This document shows, piece by piece, positions 17,918 to 26,162 of a DNA stretch of 64,000 nt. Position numbers and translations under genes: made by a program. The number at the start of each line of letters is the position of its first letter. Within the stretch, counting starts at the first letter, position 1. The notes beneath the pieces were generated by a model, which saw only the letters and a program-made list of their open reading frames with translations, did no database searches and had not been told where the DNA came from. Origin of the DNA: Nitrospira sp. (GTDB lineage: Bacteria; Nitrospirota; Nitrospiria; Nitrospirales; Nitrospiraceae); NCBI GenBank assembly GCA_024331095.1, contig JANDJE010000001.1, positions 1 through 64,000 on the forward strand, given 5' to 3'.

Positions 17918-18970
17918 TTATCGGGCCCCTTCGCCAAGCAACACGACTCGTACCGTTTCGATGAGGATCCGAAAGTCCAAAGTAAGCGTCATGTTCTTGA
18001 CGTAATACAAGTCATACTGCAGCTTGGCGTGCGCGTCTTCCGCACTTGCGCCATATTGAAATTGTGTTTGCGCCCAACCGGTCAGTCCCGGCCTCACCGT
18101 ATGCCTGATATCGTAATAGGGAATGCTTTTTCTCAGCTCGTTGACGAAGACCGGGCGTTCCGGACGAGGCCCGACAAGACTCATTTCGCCTCGAATGACG
18201 TTATAGAGTTGCGGGATCTCGTCAAGGCGGAACTTGCGCAGAATTCGTCCCACTCGCGACACACGAGCGTCATTTTTCTCAGCCCATCGAGGTCCATGAC
18301 GCTCCGCTTCCTGATACATGGATCGAAACTTCCACATCATAAACGGCTGACCACCTAACCCGACACGCATCTGCCGGTAAAACACCGGCCCTGGAGAATC
18401 AAGTTTGATGAGAAGAGCGATGAGGCACAACACCGGAGCCAGGATCGCCAAGCCAAGGACGGACGCCGTCAAATCAACGGTTCGTTTCAATACTTTCGTC
18501 GGAGCCCTTCGTTTAAAACCGGTTGAAAAAATGAGCGAACTCGGGCGAAGCTGATCGATTGAGAGGCGACCGGACACCTCCTCAAACATCTGATGTCCGT
18601 CGATGACCTCGATCCCTCTCGCTTTCAGGTCAAGAAGCGCGCTCACCGGCAATCCCGCTCTTCTGTCCTCCATGCACACGACGATCGTGTTGACCGAGAA
18701 CTGCTCTACGATTCTATGGAGATCCTCGCAACTCCCCAACACTTGCAGATCCTGGATGGGAGGCAAACCGGTCGGACGCGGAGGATTTTGGTCAACCACC
18801 CCGATGACTTGCAAATTTGTCCATCGTTTCTCCGCAAGAACCCGATACAACTCCAACGCCAGCTGGCCGCAGCCGAGCAGAGCGACTCGACGCTTGAACA
18901 AATCCAAGCCGGACGCGTACTCCTGTTCCTTATTCGGCTTAAGCAGGACGGGAGTGATCGTTTTTTCCAT
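17918..18970 (-). CDS. Exosortase/PEP-CTERM-system undecaprenyl-phosphate sugar transferase (no N-terminal TM bundle)
   Basis: ORF 350 aa; Rossmann VALLGCGQLALELYRVLAEKRW, then KRTVDLTASVLGLAILAPVLCLIALLIKLDSPGPVFYRQMRVG...FRSM...DEIPQLYNVIRGEMSLVGPRPERP. Confidence 0.9.
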   Translation of the reverse strand: MEKTITPVLLKPNKEQEYASGLDLFKRRVALLGCGQLALELYRVLAEKRWTNLQVIGVVDQNPPRPTGLPPIQDLQVLGSCEDLHRIVEQFSVNTIVVCMEDRRAGLPVSALLDLKARGIEVIDGHQMFEEVSGRLSIDQLRPSSLIFSTGFKRRAPTKVLKRTVDLTASVLGLAILAPVLCLIALLIKLDSPGPVFYRQMRVGLGGQPFMMWKFRSMYQEAERHGPRWAEKNDARVSRVGRILRKFRLDEIPQLYNVIRGEMSLVGPRPERPVFVNELRKSIPYYDIRHTVRPGLTGWAQTQFQYGASAEDAHAKLQYDLYYVKNMTLTLDFRILIETVRVVLLGEGAR

Positions 18971-18972
18971 CT

Positions 18973-21300
18973 CTACCTTCTCGCGGCATATCGAGCGACA
19001 ACCCGCTCTTCATCGTGATGGTAATAGTGATAATACGGCATGCTCGTCGATTCCACGCCCGCAAGAATGATCCCTACTTTGCACTGAGGCCGCAGCGCCT
19101 TGAACGCCGTTTCGACAACGTCGCGTCCTGTTTTTCCCGCCATGATCACGAATACCATCACATCCGCCAACCGCGACAAGAAATTGAGATCCGCAAGGGG
19201 AAACACCGGCGGTGTGTCCAGTAAGATTTGATCGTAGTTCGGTTTCAATTCGTTCAAGAGTTGCTCGATCTGCCGAATCTTCGACAATTCGAACACTCGA
19301 TGGCTCTCCATTCCGGCAGGCAACACCCAAAGAGGCCCGTCCTCAATCTGATGAATACAAGCTTCAATGGAATGCGTTCCACTCCAGTAGTCACTCAGAC
19401 CAGGGGCGGAGGCGATGCCCAGATACCTGCTCACCGACGGACGCTTGAAATCACAATCGATGATCAGCGTTCGCTTATCCAGCGCATGCGCGAAGATATA
19501 ACCCAGATTCAATGTCGTGGTGCTTTTCCCCTCTCCAAGCACCGAGCTGGTGACTAAGGCAACGGGGTGATCATGCTCTTTTGACATCAAGGCCAGTCTT
19601 GTCGCAGCCACCCGATACTGCTCGGAGATCATGGAATCCGGCCACCATTTGGCCACAAGATTCCAAGAAATGGTCGATGGAATCAGGTTCGTTCCCATCT
19701 GCGAAGCGGAGAGTTCTCGATCACGTCCTCTTTTGAGATATCCAAGCAGGCGAGACTTCTTTTTTCCCTCGATCGCGGAGGGGGGGCCGGCAATGGATTT
19801 CTTTCCGGCGCCGATTAACGTGGCAAACGACGGAATTCCGGCAAGAATAGGAACTCCCAATAGTCCTTCCACTTGTTCCACACGCCTAAAGGCCGGCCTG
19901 AACAGTTCGAGAGCGAAAGCGGCTCCGCCACCAAGTCCGCAGCCGACAACTAAGCCGCCCAAGAGAATCATGTATTGTTTGGGCGACTCCGGCGCAATGG
20001 GAAGATTGGCTGGATCCAGAATCCGAAACTGTTCGCCCTTCTGCCGTTTTTCCAGATTTTCTGCCAATCGGGCGTTCAACCGCTTGTCGAGCAGCGCTTG
20101 ATAATTCTTCTGCATATTGTCGTAGTCACGAACCAAGATGCTCAACTCCTGCTCACGCATCGGAGTTCGCTCGACCCGTCCTTCGTAGTCTTTGACCTGC
20201 TCAAGTAAACGGCGAAGCCGATCTTGCCGAGCTTCTAGATCTTTGACAGCTTCGTCTCGCTGACGCATCAAATCGAGTACGATCGGATCAATCAACTTGG
20301 GGGACCCTTGCTGAACCTCTTCTTTTTGGACACCGTATTTGAGAGCCAACTGTGCTTTGACACTGTCGATTTCCTTGCGCAAGAGTATGATATCCGGATA
20401 GTTATCGCGATATTCCGCGGAGAGAGCTGTTAAATTTCGCTCGAGTTCTGCCAGGCGTGCAAGTAAGGGGTCGCCTCCGTGTGTCGGCTGACCAGAGGTA
20501 GAAGATGCTGCCTGCGTCACTCCTTGAGCAGCCGCTGCGGTCGCCTCTTTGATTCGTTGATCCAAGACTTCTATTTTATTTTTGGCCGCCTGGACATTGT
20601 CTCGAGCCGCAATCACTTCCGTCTGCAACCGGTCCAGCGTCCGTAGATTAGCCTCCATCTGTTGAGGCAACTCTCCCATGTATTTCGCCCGGAACGCACT
20701 GATCGCCTGTTCTTGCTCCTCCAATTTGGCTTCCGCTAGCTTCAATTCTTGGTCAAGAAACTCGGAAGCCCCCTCCAGTACCTGTTCCCGGAGTTTCAAA
20801 TCCTGCTCGATAAATTGAGCGGCCAAGGCCTCAGCCACCTTCATGGTAATCACAGGATCAGTATGATCGAACGACAACGTAAAGCCCTCTGTTGTATCCT
20901 GCCCTTTTAAATGGCCCAGCCTCATTTTGGTGATCTGAGTCCTTTGCCTCATGCTCTGGACCACACTCTCCCGCTCAAACGATGACATCTGCGGTGTAAT
21001 CAGACCGAACTGCTCGCCTATTTTAGCCAGCAACGTGCGACTCATCACGATTTGTTGGACGGCATAGAGCCGTGAGTCCACTTTCCCTTCAACCCCGGTC
21101 TTCACATAGTTCTCAGGAATTTTCTGGCCTTCCAGAAGAATGGTCGTGGTTGATCGATAAGTCTTGGGAAGCACCTCGTACAGAGCGACAGACGCTGCCA
21201 GACATACCACGACTGCTCCGACGATCATCCACTTGTGCCGACGGAGAATATCGATATAATCCCCTATCGTCAGTTCCGTTGATGCACTCATTAGTTCCAT
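18973..21300 (-). CDS. Wzc/GumC-type chain-length determinant and tyrosine autokinase
   Basis: ORF 775 aa; Wzz domain (LTIGDYIDILRRHKWMIVG), Walker A SSVLGEGKSTTTLNLG, Walker A' LIIDCDFKRPSVSRYLG, ILLDTPPV, C-terminal Tyr cluster MPYYHYYHHDEERVVARYAARR. Confidence 0.92.
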   Translation of the reverse strand: MELMSASTELTIGDYIDILRRHKWMIVGAVVVCLAASVALYEVLPKTYRSTTTILLEGQKIPENYVKTGVEGKVDSRLYAVQQIVMSRTLLAKIGEQFGLITPQMSSFERESVVQSMRQRTQITKMRLGHLKGQDTTEGFTLSFDHTDPVITMKVAEALAAQFIEQDLKLREQVLEGASEFLDQELKLAEAKLEEQEQAISAFRAKYMGELPQQMEANLRTLDRLQTEVIAARDNVQAAKNKIEVLDQRIKEATAAAAQGVTQAASSTSGQPTHGGDPLLARLAELERNLTALSAEYRDNYPDIILLRKEIDSVKAQLALKYGVQKEEVQQGSPKLIDPIVLDLMRQRDEAVKDLEARQDRLRRLLEQVKDYEGRVERTPMREQELSILVRDYDNMQKNYQALLDKRLNARLAENLEKRQKGEQFRILDPANLPIAPESPKQYMILLGGLVVGCGLGGGAAFALELFRPAFRRVEQVEGLLGVPILAGIPSFATLIGAGKKSIAGPPSAIEGKKKSRLLGYLKRGRDRELSASQMGTNLIPSTISWNLVAKWWPDSMISEQYRVAATRLALMSKEHDHPVALVTSSVLGEGKSTTTLNLGYIFAHALDKRTLIIDCDFKRPSVSRYLGIASAPGLSDYWSGTHSIEACIHQIEDGPLWVLPAGMESHRVFELSKIRQIEQLLNELKPNYDQILLDTPPVFPLADLNFLSRLADVMVFVIMAGKTGRDVVETAFKALRPQCKVGIILAGVESTSMPYYHYYHHDEERVVARYAARR

Positions 21301-22667
21301 TCCGCAGTCAGCATCAGGATGCCGACTTGGCGATCATAGTTAAATGTGGTGGCCCCTTGCTCGATCGTAAAGTCACCATGACTTCCGGTAAGGGAAGCTG
21401 ATATTCCTCGATACACTGCGTATCGCAGTGCCCCATTCACATTGACCGATTCAAAACGCAGACGGCCCGTCCCTATTCCCGTTCCGCTTCGAGTGTTCAC
21501 AGCATAATTGGCCCCCACGGTCACTTCCCACTTTTGAGAAAGCCGATAGGAAACGGATCCGCTGACTACGTTGCTGGCGAGCAATCCGGCTTCGCCAAAA
21601 AAACTGGGGAACAATCCTCGACTGAATGACACACTGGCAGATTTCCCTTGCCCCATCCAGCTCAGACTCGCATTGATGGTCCACAGAATCCTATCCGGAA
21701 CTTGGCTGGCCAAGGAAAGCCCCGGAGCGATAGTGGCTCTCCACTCACGGCCGAACGTGCCGCTCCAGTTGGCGTTGACGCCATGAATTGCGAAGGAACG
21801 TCCCGCAAAAGACTCGCCGACCGCACTATCGCCGACACGTGAGCCGAACATCATCTGCCGAAAGGCATAAGTGACCCCTATCGTATGATCGGGGGAAACA
21901 AGGTAGGCCACCCCTCCGGTAGCACCATGAGTCGTCATGTTAAAGAGCGGGAGGCGTGCCACCCCGTCGCCAAAGTCGGTTTGCCCCAAAAACCGCATGG
22001 TCTGAAACGAATACGACGTGTTGACTTGCACCAATGGACTGACGGCATAAGAACTCTGAACGCTGGTAGAGTTGCTGATCGCGTTATTGCGACGCGCCTG
22101 AATTCCTCGAATGAAGTCCGACTGCACGGACTGGGCGCCAACGAAAGATGGTTGCTCGGGATAATACAGTACCGTCCCGTTTAAGCGGAGCCCTAGGCCG
22201 CGAACGATCCGTTCAGACATTTTGTCCAATATCGTCGTAAAACTGCCTTGGGCTCCCACATAATTTAATCCTGGGTTATTGACATAGAAACTGGCAATCG
22301 CCTGTCCCGTTAATGTCCCGTCAATGTAATCGTTCGAATGGGTCACGCGAGCACCGGGAAACACATCCGTCACAAAATCAGACCGTTGACCGCCTCCAAC
22401 CCCACGAAAGGCAAAAATATTGCTGTCGTATCGTTCCGAAACCATCAGAGTTGGAATCACACGGAACGGGCCAAGTCCTCGTATACTCGCGGCCAACTCC
22501 CCAATGGTGGATGGAGAAGCCTCAGGAGAAGGAACTCCCCCTGGTCCATAGGGAACTTGCGCTTGGGAATGATCGGGACTCATGAAAATCAATGCCTCTC
22601 CTACGAGCAAGATCCAAAGCCCATAGCGCATCCATGTAAAATGGTCACGGCACCACAATGGTATCAC
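21291..22667 (-). CDS. Outer-membrane beta-barrel protein of the EPS locus
   Basis: ORF 458 aa; signal-like N-terminus, alternating beta-strand composition, C-terminal QVGILMLTAEWN; located between Wzc and Wza genes. True start likely MRYGLWILLVGEAL. Confidence 0.7.
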   Translation of the reverse strand: MIPLWCRDHFTWMRYGLWILLVGEALIFMSPDHSQAQVPYGPGGVPSPEASPSTIGELAASIRGLGPFRVIPTLMVSERYDSNIFAFRGVGGGQRSDFVTDVFPGARVTHSNDYIDGTLTGQAIASFYVNNPGLNYVGAQGSFTTILDKMSERIVRGLGLRLNGTVLYYPEQPSFVGAQSVQSDFIRGIQARRNNAISNSTSVQSSYAVSPLVQVNTSYSFQTMRFLGQTDFGDGVARLPLFNMTTHGATGGVAYLVSPDHTIGVTYAFRQMMFGSRVGDSAVGESFAGRSFAIHGVNANWSGTFGREWRATIAPGLSLASQVPDRILWTINASLSWMGQGKSASVSFSRGLFPSFFGEAGLLASNVVSGSVSYRLSQKWEVTVGANYAVNTRSGTGIGTGRLRFESVNVNGALRYAVYRGISASLTGSHGDFTIEQGATTFNYDRQVGILMLTAEWN

Positions 22668-23331
22668 CCGACATCAGCTGAAAGTTACCGATTTCTCCAT
22701 CCCCTGTTACCAAATCGTCATACCGCACCGGGATTCTGATCTGGCGCTCATCCGGTGTTCCCTTATCTATCGTCCTTACGACAGCCATCCGATTTTTGGA
22801 TGCATACTGGGTAAATCCGCCGGCCAGCGAAATACCTTGTAAAACCGTCGCATATGATTTCAACGGAAACTTACCAGGATGAACGACTTCGCCCATAACA
22901 TAGATGTAGTAACTATTGACCTCCTTCACACTGACGGACACGGAGGGATTTTCTTTATACTCGGACAACCGTTTGGAAATAATCTCGCCAACCTGAGCCG
23001 CCGTCAGCCCACTCGCTTGCACATCGCCGATCAACGGCAACGAGATCATGCCGTCCGGCCGCACGGTAACAATCCGTGACAGGTCCTGATTCTTCCATAC
23101 CGTCACTTCCACGACATCTTCAGGACCGAGCAAAAAATCTTTTGGAAGCGGTCTATTCACCTCTTCCAATACCTCGCTTGGAATCGACCCTGCCAAACAA
23201 CCTCCCAGGAAAAGAATGAATGCACACAACACAATCCTGATCAAGAGAAAATCCTCCCCCCTTTTGTCATAAGAGCCGATAGCCCCACGCCCTGGACGAC
23301 TTACAGTTTTCATTTTTCCGCGATCTTTCAT
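22645..23331 (-). CDS. Wza-type polysaccharide export lipoprotein (copy 2)
   Basis: ORF 228 aa; lipobox ILFLGGCLAG; LLGPEDVVEVTVWKNQDLSRIVTVRPDGMISLPLIGDV...YYIYVMGEVVHPGKFPL (Poly_export/SLBB). Confidence 0.92.
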   Translation of the reverse strand: MKDRGKMKTVSRPGRGAIGSYDKRGEDFLLIRIVLCAFILFLGGCLAGSIPSEVLEEVNRPLPKDFLLGPEDVVEVTVWKNQDLSRIVTVRPDGMISLPLIGDVQASGLTAAQVGEIISKRLSEYKENPSVSVSVKEVNSYYIYVMGEVVHPGKFPLKSYATVLQGISLAGGFTQYASKNRMAVVRTIDKGTPDERQIRIPVRYDDLVTGDGEIGNFQLMSGDTIVVP

Positions 23332-24056
23332 GGAACCAGCACCATGGTTTCCGAAGGAATCACGATTGTGTCACCTGGAATTAACACCAGGTTTTGCGTC
23401 GAACCGTCGCGCAGAATGATGTCATCATAGTTGACTTTTATTTTGATGTCTTTCTCTCCCTTCTCACCAAACCGAAACACGACGATCTTATTCCGCACGG
23501 CCGTCGGCGTAAATCCTCCAGCCAATGTAATCGCCTGCAGAAGCGTGGTCTTGCTTTTGAGCGGATATTTTCCCGGATGCGCAACTTCACCAAGCACATA
23601 GATCGTATAGCTGTTAATTTCCTTGACCACAATGGAGACCTGGGGATTTTCTTTGTACTCTTTTAATCGTTCCGAAATGGCGTCTGCCAATTGAGTCGCG
23701 GTCATTCCAACGGCTACAACATCACCAATGAGTGGAAGAGAAATTTTTCCATCAGGCCGAACGAGAACCGTCCTCGACAAATCCGCGTTTTTCCAGACGC
23801 TGACATCCAGCACATCTTCCGGTCCTATGATGTAATCCGGCGTGACCACCAGAGAGGATTTGTCCGAATCCCGCATGCCATCTTTGGTTTGAACTCGAAG
23901 CGAAAGTTCCGCCAACCCTTCACCCTCGACAGAACCACAGAACAACCCTGCCCCTACCAATAACGCCCACATCGTCGCTCTGACACACGACCGATTTTCC
24001 ATAAAGACGGTGGCTCGAACTTCTGTGACCAAGGAAGTGCGACTTCCGACAATCAT
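23328..24056 (-). CDS. Wza-type polysaccharide export protein (copy 1)
   Basis: ORF 242 aa; IIGPEDVLDVSVWKNADLSRTVLVRPDGKISLPLIGDV...YTIYVLGEVAHPGKYPL; close paralog of the adjacent gene. Confidence 0.92.
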   Translation of the reverse strand: MIVGSRTSLVTEVRATVFMENRSCVRATMWALLVGAGLFCGSVEGEGLAELSLRVQTKDGMRDSDKSSLVVTPDYIIGPEDVLDVSVWKNADLSRTVLVRPDGKISLPLIGDVVAVGMTATQLADAISERLKEYKENPQVSIVVKEINSYTIYVLGEVAHPGKYPLKSKTTLLQAITLAGGFTPTAVRNKIVVFRFGEKGEKDIKIKVNYDDIILRDGSTQNLVLIPGDTIVIPSETMVLVP

Positions 24057-24073
24057 TTCATCGTATCGTCATA

Positions 24074-24427
24074 TCAGAATATGAATTTGAGTCCAACAAA
24101 ATACGGCCCGCCTCCATTCGTCTTCCCAAACGGCACTTTTCTGACCCAGCGCACTTCGGCAAGCGTCGGGGTCTCGGCGATGGTGATCGGCGTCGGCACA
24201 TACACCTTCAATACCTGCTCAATTTTGGGCGCCTGATCCATCATCAACAGCATGCCTCCTCGGCTGATATTGAGAGACAGCGCCTTCCCTTTTCCTTTTT
24301 CCACATCTTTGTCAATCGGCGAGGTCATCTCATAGGGAATCGGTCGCAGAAGCGCCGCTCGCTCACTGTGAGTCGCATGGTTGTCGTTCTTCATAGGCCA
24401 CTCCCATTCTTTCTGCGTCACAGCCAA
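24074..24427 (-). CDS. PilZ-like domain protein
   Basis: ORF 117 aa; ERAALLRPIPYE...LSLNISRGGMLLMMDQ...EVRWVRKV...GPYFVGLKFIF. True start possibly MKNDNHATHS. Confidence 0.7.
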   Translation of the reverse strand: MAVTQKEWEWPMKNDNHATHSERAALLRPIPYEMTSPIDKDVEKGKGKALSLNISRGGMLLMMDQAPKIEQVLKVYVPTPITIAETPTLAEVRWVRKVPFGKTNGGGPYFVGLKFIF

Positions 24428-24649
24428 CCCCTTCGGTAAGAAACCCTATTCCAGTGAATCGCCATGATCGCATTCTCGTTCAAGCAACCTTGCGCAATCA
24501 CAAGTCTACTCTTTTTTGTTTCTTTATGGCTTTTTCAAGAAGCCCGTCTTCCATGGCAACGGGTTGAAATATAGACGGGGAATGTTACGGCTACAATACC
24601 GATGATGTAGGCTGCTTTCTCAAAGGTATTATGTTGACTCCCCCAAAAG

Positions 24650-24686
24650 GGTTAGGTACTATCGCCGTGTACTTTCGGGCCTAACC
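24650..24686. promoter_or_regulatory. Inverted repeat GGTTAGG-N23-CCTAACC upstream of LuxR-type gene
   Basis: Perfect 7-bp arms in PilZ/LuxR divergent intergenic region, ~90-120 bp upstream of the LuxR ATG at 24773. Confidence 0.4.
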
Positions 24687-24772
24687 TCTTTCGCTTCCCC
24701 TGAGTGACCTTGGATGTCCATGGAACTTGCTAGACTACAAATATCCGGAACAGGCACCCAGAACGAACCTCT

Positions 24773-25381
24773 ATGACCAACGGTCCTGGCGTTCTTGATC
24801 AAACCGACAGTCTTGCCGATCAGCGAGCAGGGTCTGGGATCGTCGTCCTTTCGGCCTCGATGCAATTACTTCATATGAATCGTCAGGCATCTGAACTTGC
24901 CAAGAAAATCAATGAAGTGGAAAATGGAGGCAACAATGCAAAGTTCGCCCATGGGGTGCTACCCGCAGCCCTCACGGAGTTGTGCGGAGAAATCATCAAG
25001 GCCCTCCACATTCGAACCGAAGCTAAAGACTGGGAGCAATTCGAACTGAAACGCATTGCGGGGGATCCCAGTCAACCGATCCTTTTGCGTGGATTCGGTC
25101 TCCCGGACCGAGGTGGTATCCAAAACGCCAGACTTGTCGTCACCATGGAGGAACTGGGGCGGAGAAAAATGCTGAATGCCGACCATGCGCGTGATCGTTT
25201 CCAATTGACCAGCCGAGAACAGGAAGTCATCGAACACCTCGCCAAGGGATGGACCAACAAAGAAATTGCCAGTGCCCTTCAAATTACCGAGCAAACGGTG
25301 AAGGAGCACATCAAACACATCATGAGAAAAACGAACGCTTCGACTCGCACTGGCATTCTGGTTCAAGTCTTCAACTCTTAA
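24773..25381 (+). CDS. LuxR/GerE-type transcriptional regulator with N-terminal PAS-like region
   Basis: ORF 202 aa; C-terminal FQLTSREQEVIEHLAKGWTNKEIASALQITEQTVKEHIKHIMRKTNASTRTGIL. Confidence 0.9.
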   Translation: MTNGPGVLDQTDSLADQRAGSGIVVLSASMQLLHMNRQASELAKKINEVENGGNNAKFAHGVLPAALTELCGEIIKALHIRTEAKDWEQFELKRIAGDPSQPILLRGFGLPDRGGIQNARLVVTMEELGRRKMLNADHARDRFQLTSREQEVIEHLAKGWTNKEIASALQITEQTVKEHIKHIMRKTNASTRTGILVQVFNS

Positions 25382-25441
25382 ACTCTAGCACCGATTTTTT
25401 GACTCGTTACCCCTTCCAGCAAACAGTTGCACGAATAACAC

Positions 25442-25452
25442 ACTGAGTCAGT
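25442..25452. repeat. Odd palindrome ACTGAGTCAGT
   Basis: ACTGA-G-TCAGT, intergenic between LuxR and lipoprotein gene. Confidence 0.3.
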
Positions 25453-25493
25453 ATTTACACAGTTTTTTATAGCATCTCGAACAGAAAATAATT

Positions 25494-25533
25494 AAAATTA
25501 AATCATAAAATCATTAATTTATGATTTAATTTT
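25494..25533. repeat. AT-rich perfect 16-bp inverted repeat (hairpin)
   Basis: AAAATTAAATCATAAA - ATCATTAA - TTTATGATTTAATTTT; 16-bp arms, 8-nt loop. Confidence 0.7.
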
Positions 25534-25623
25534 TCATGGTCCGCTGTTTGCTAAACGTGCATGACGAGTGTGGGCTTCTTCATTAAAAAAGCTGAGTAAG
25601 CTAACACGGCCAAGGAAGACATC

Positions 25624-26121
25624 ATGAAAATGAACAGAAAGTGTGGGTTTGGTTTGATGTTAGGGGTTATTCTCCTTACCTCTGGCTGTCAGTCTTCTCA
25701 GACACCCAATCTTGTCAATGGTCATCATGATAATGATAGGTTTATGTCTCTATGGCAGCGGTATAACGCGTGCAAGGTTGCTTCAGACTTTGAACGTGCT
25801 CATTTGGAGCTGAAGGAACTTTCTTCCGTAGCTTTTCTGAAAGAACAAGATGGGTTCGTGCTTCCTCTTCCAACTAAGCTTCAACGGTGGGTCAGTGCTC
25901 CGACGAACCGCCAGGCTGTGGATGTCCGAGCCATGGCTGCCTCGTGTTCGCTCCGTGCCGGTCAACTGGCCATCCACGAAGGTCAGATTGACACAGCCCG
26001 AGATCTTTTCTCGTCTGTCCTTACACACCATAAAGACGTCTCTCCCTACTATGTCGTTCAGGCCAAACGCCTGCTTGCGGAACTTGATCGCGGCGTTATC
26101 GTTTCGTTGAAAACTCCTTAA
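25624..26121 (+). CDS. Hypothetical lipoprotein
   Basis: ORF 165 aa; signal peptide with lipobox LLTSGCQSS; RBS-like AAGGAAG upstream of ATG. Confidence 0.65.
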   Translation: MKMNRKCGFGLMLGVILLTSGCQSSQTPNLVNGHHDNDRFMSLWQRYNACKVASDFERAHLELKELSSVAFLKEQDGFVLPLPTKLQRWVSAPTNRQAVDVRAMAASCSLRAGQLAIHEGQIDTARDLFSSVLTHHKDVSPYYVVQAKRLLAELDRGVIVSLKTP

Positions 26122-26162
26122 CCGTCCCCCCAAAGACGGCAGGCAGCTTCCTCCAGTCTCTT

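Noticed and set aside
24481-24520. Possible sigma-54 promoter (AGCAA... on reverse) upstream of PilZ gene
   Set aside because: The -24 GG half does not match (no CGTGCCA-like block at the right spacing).
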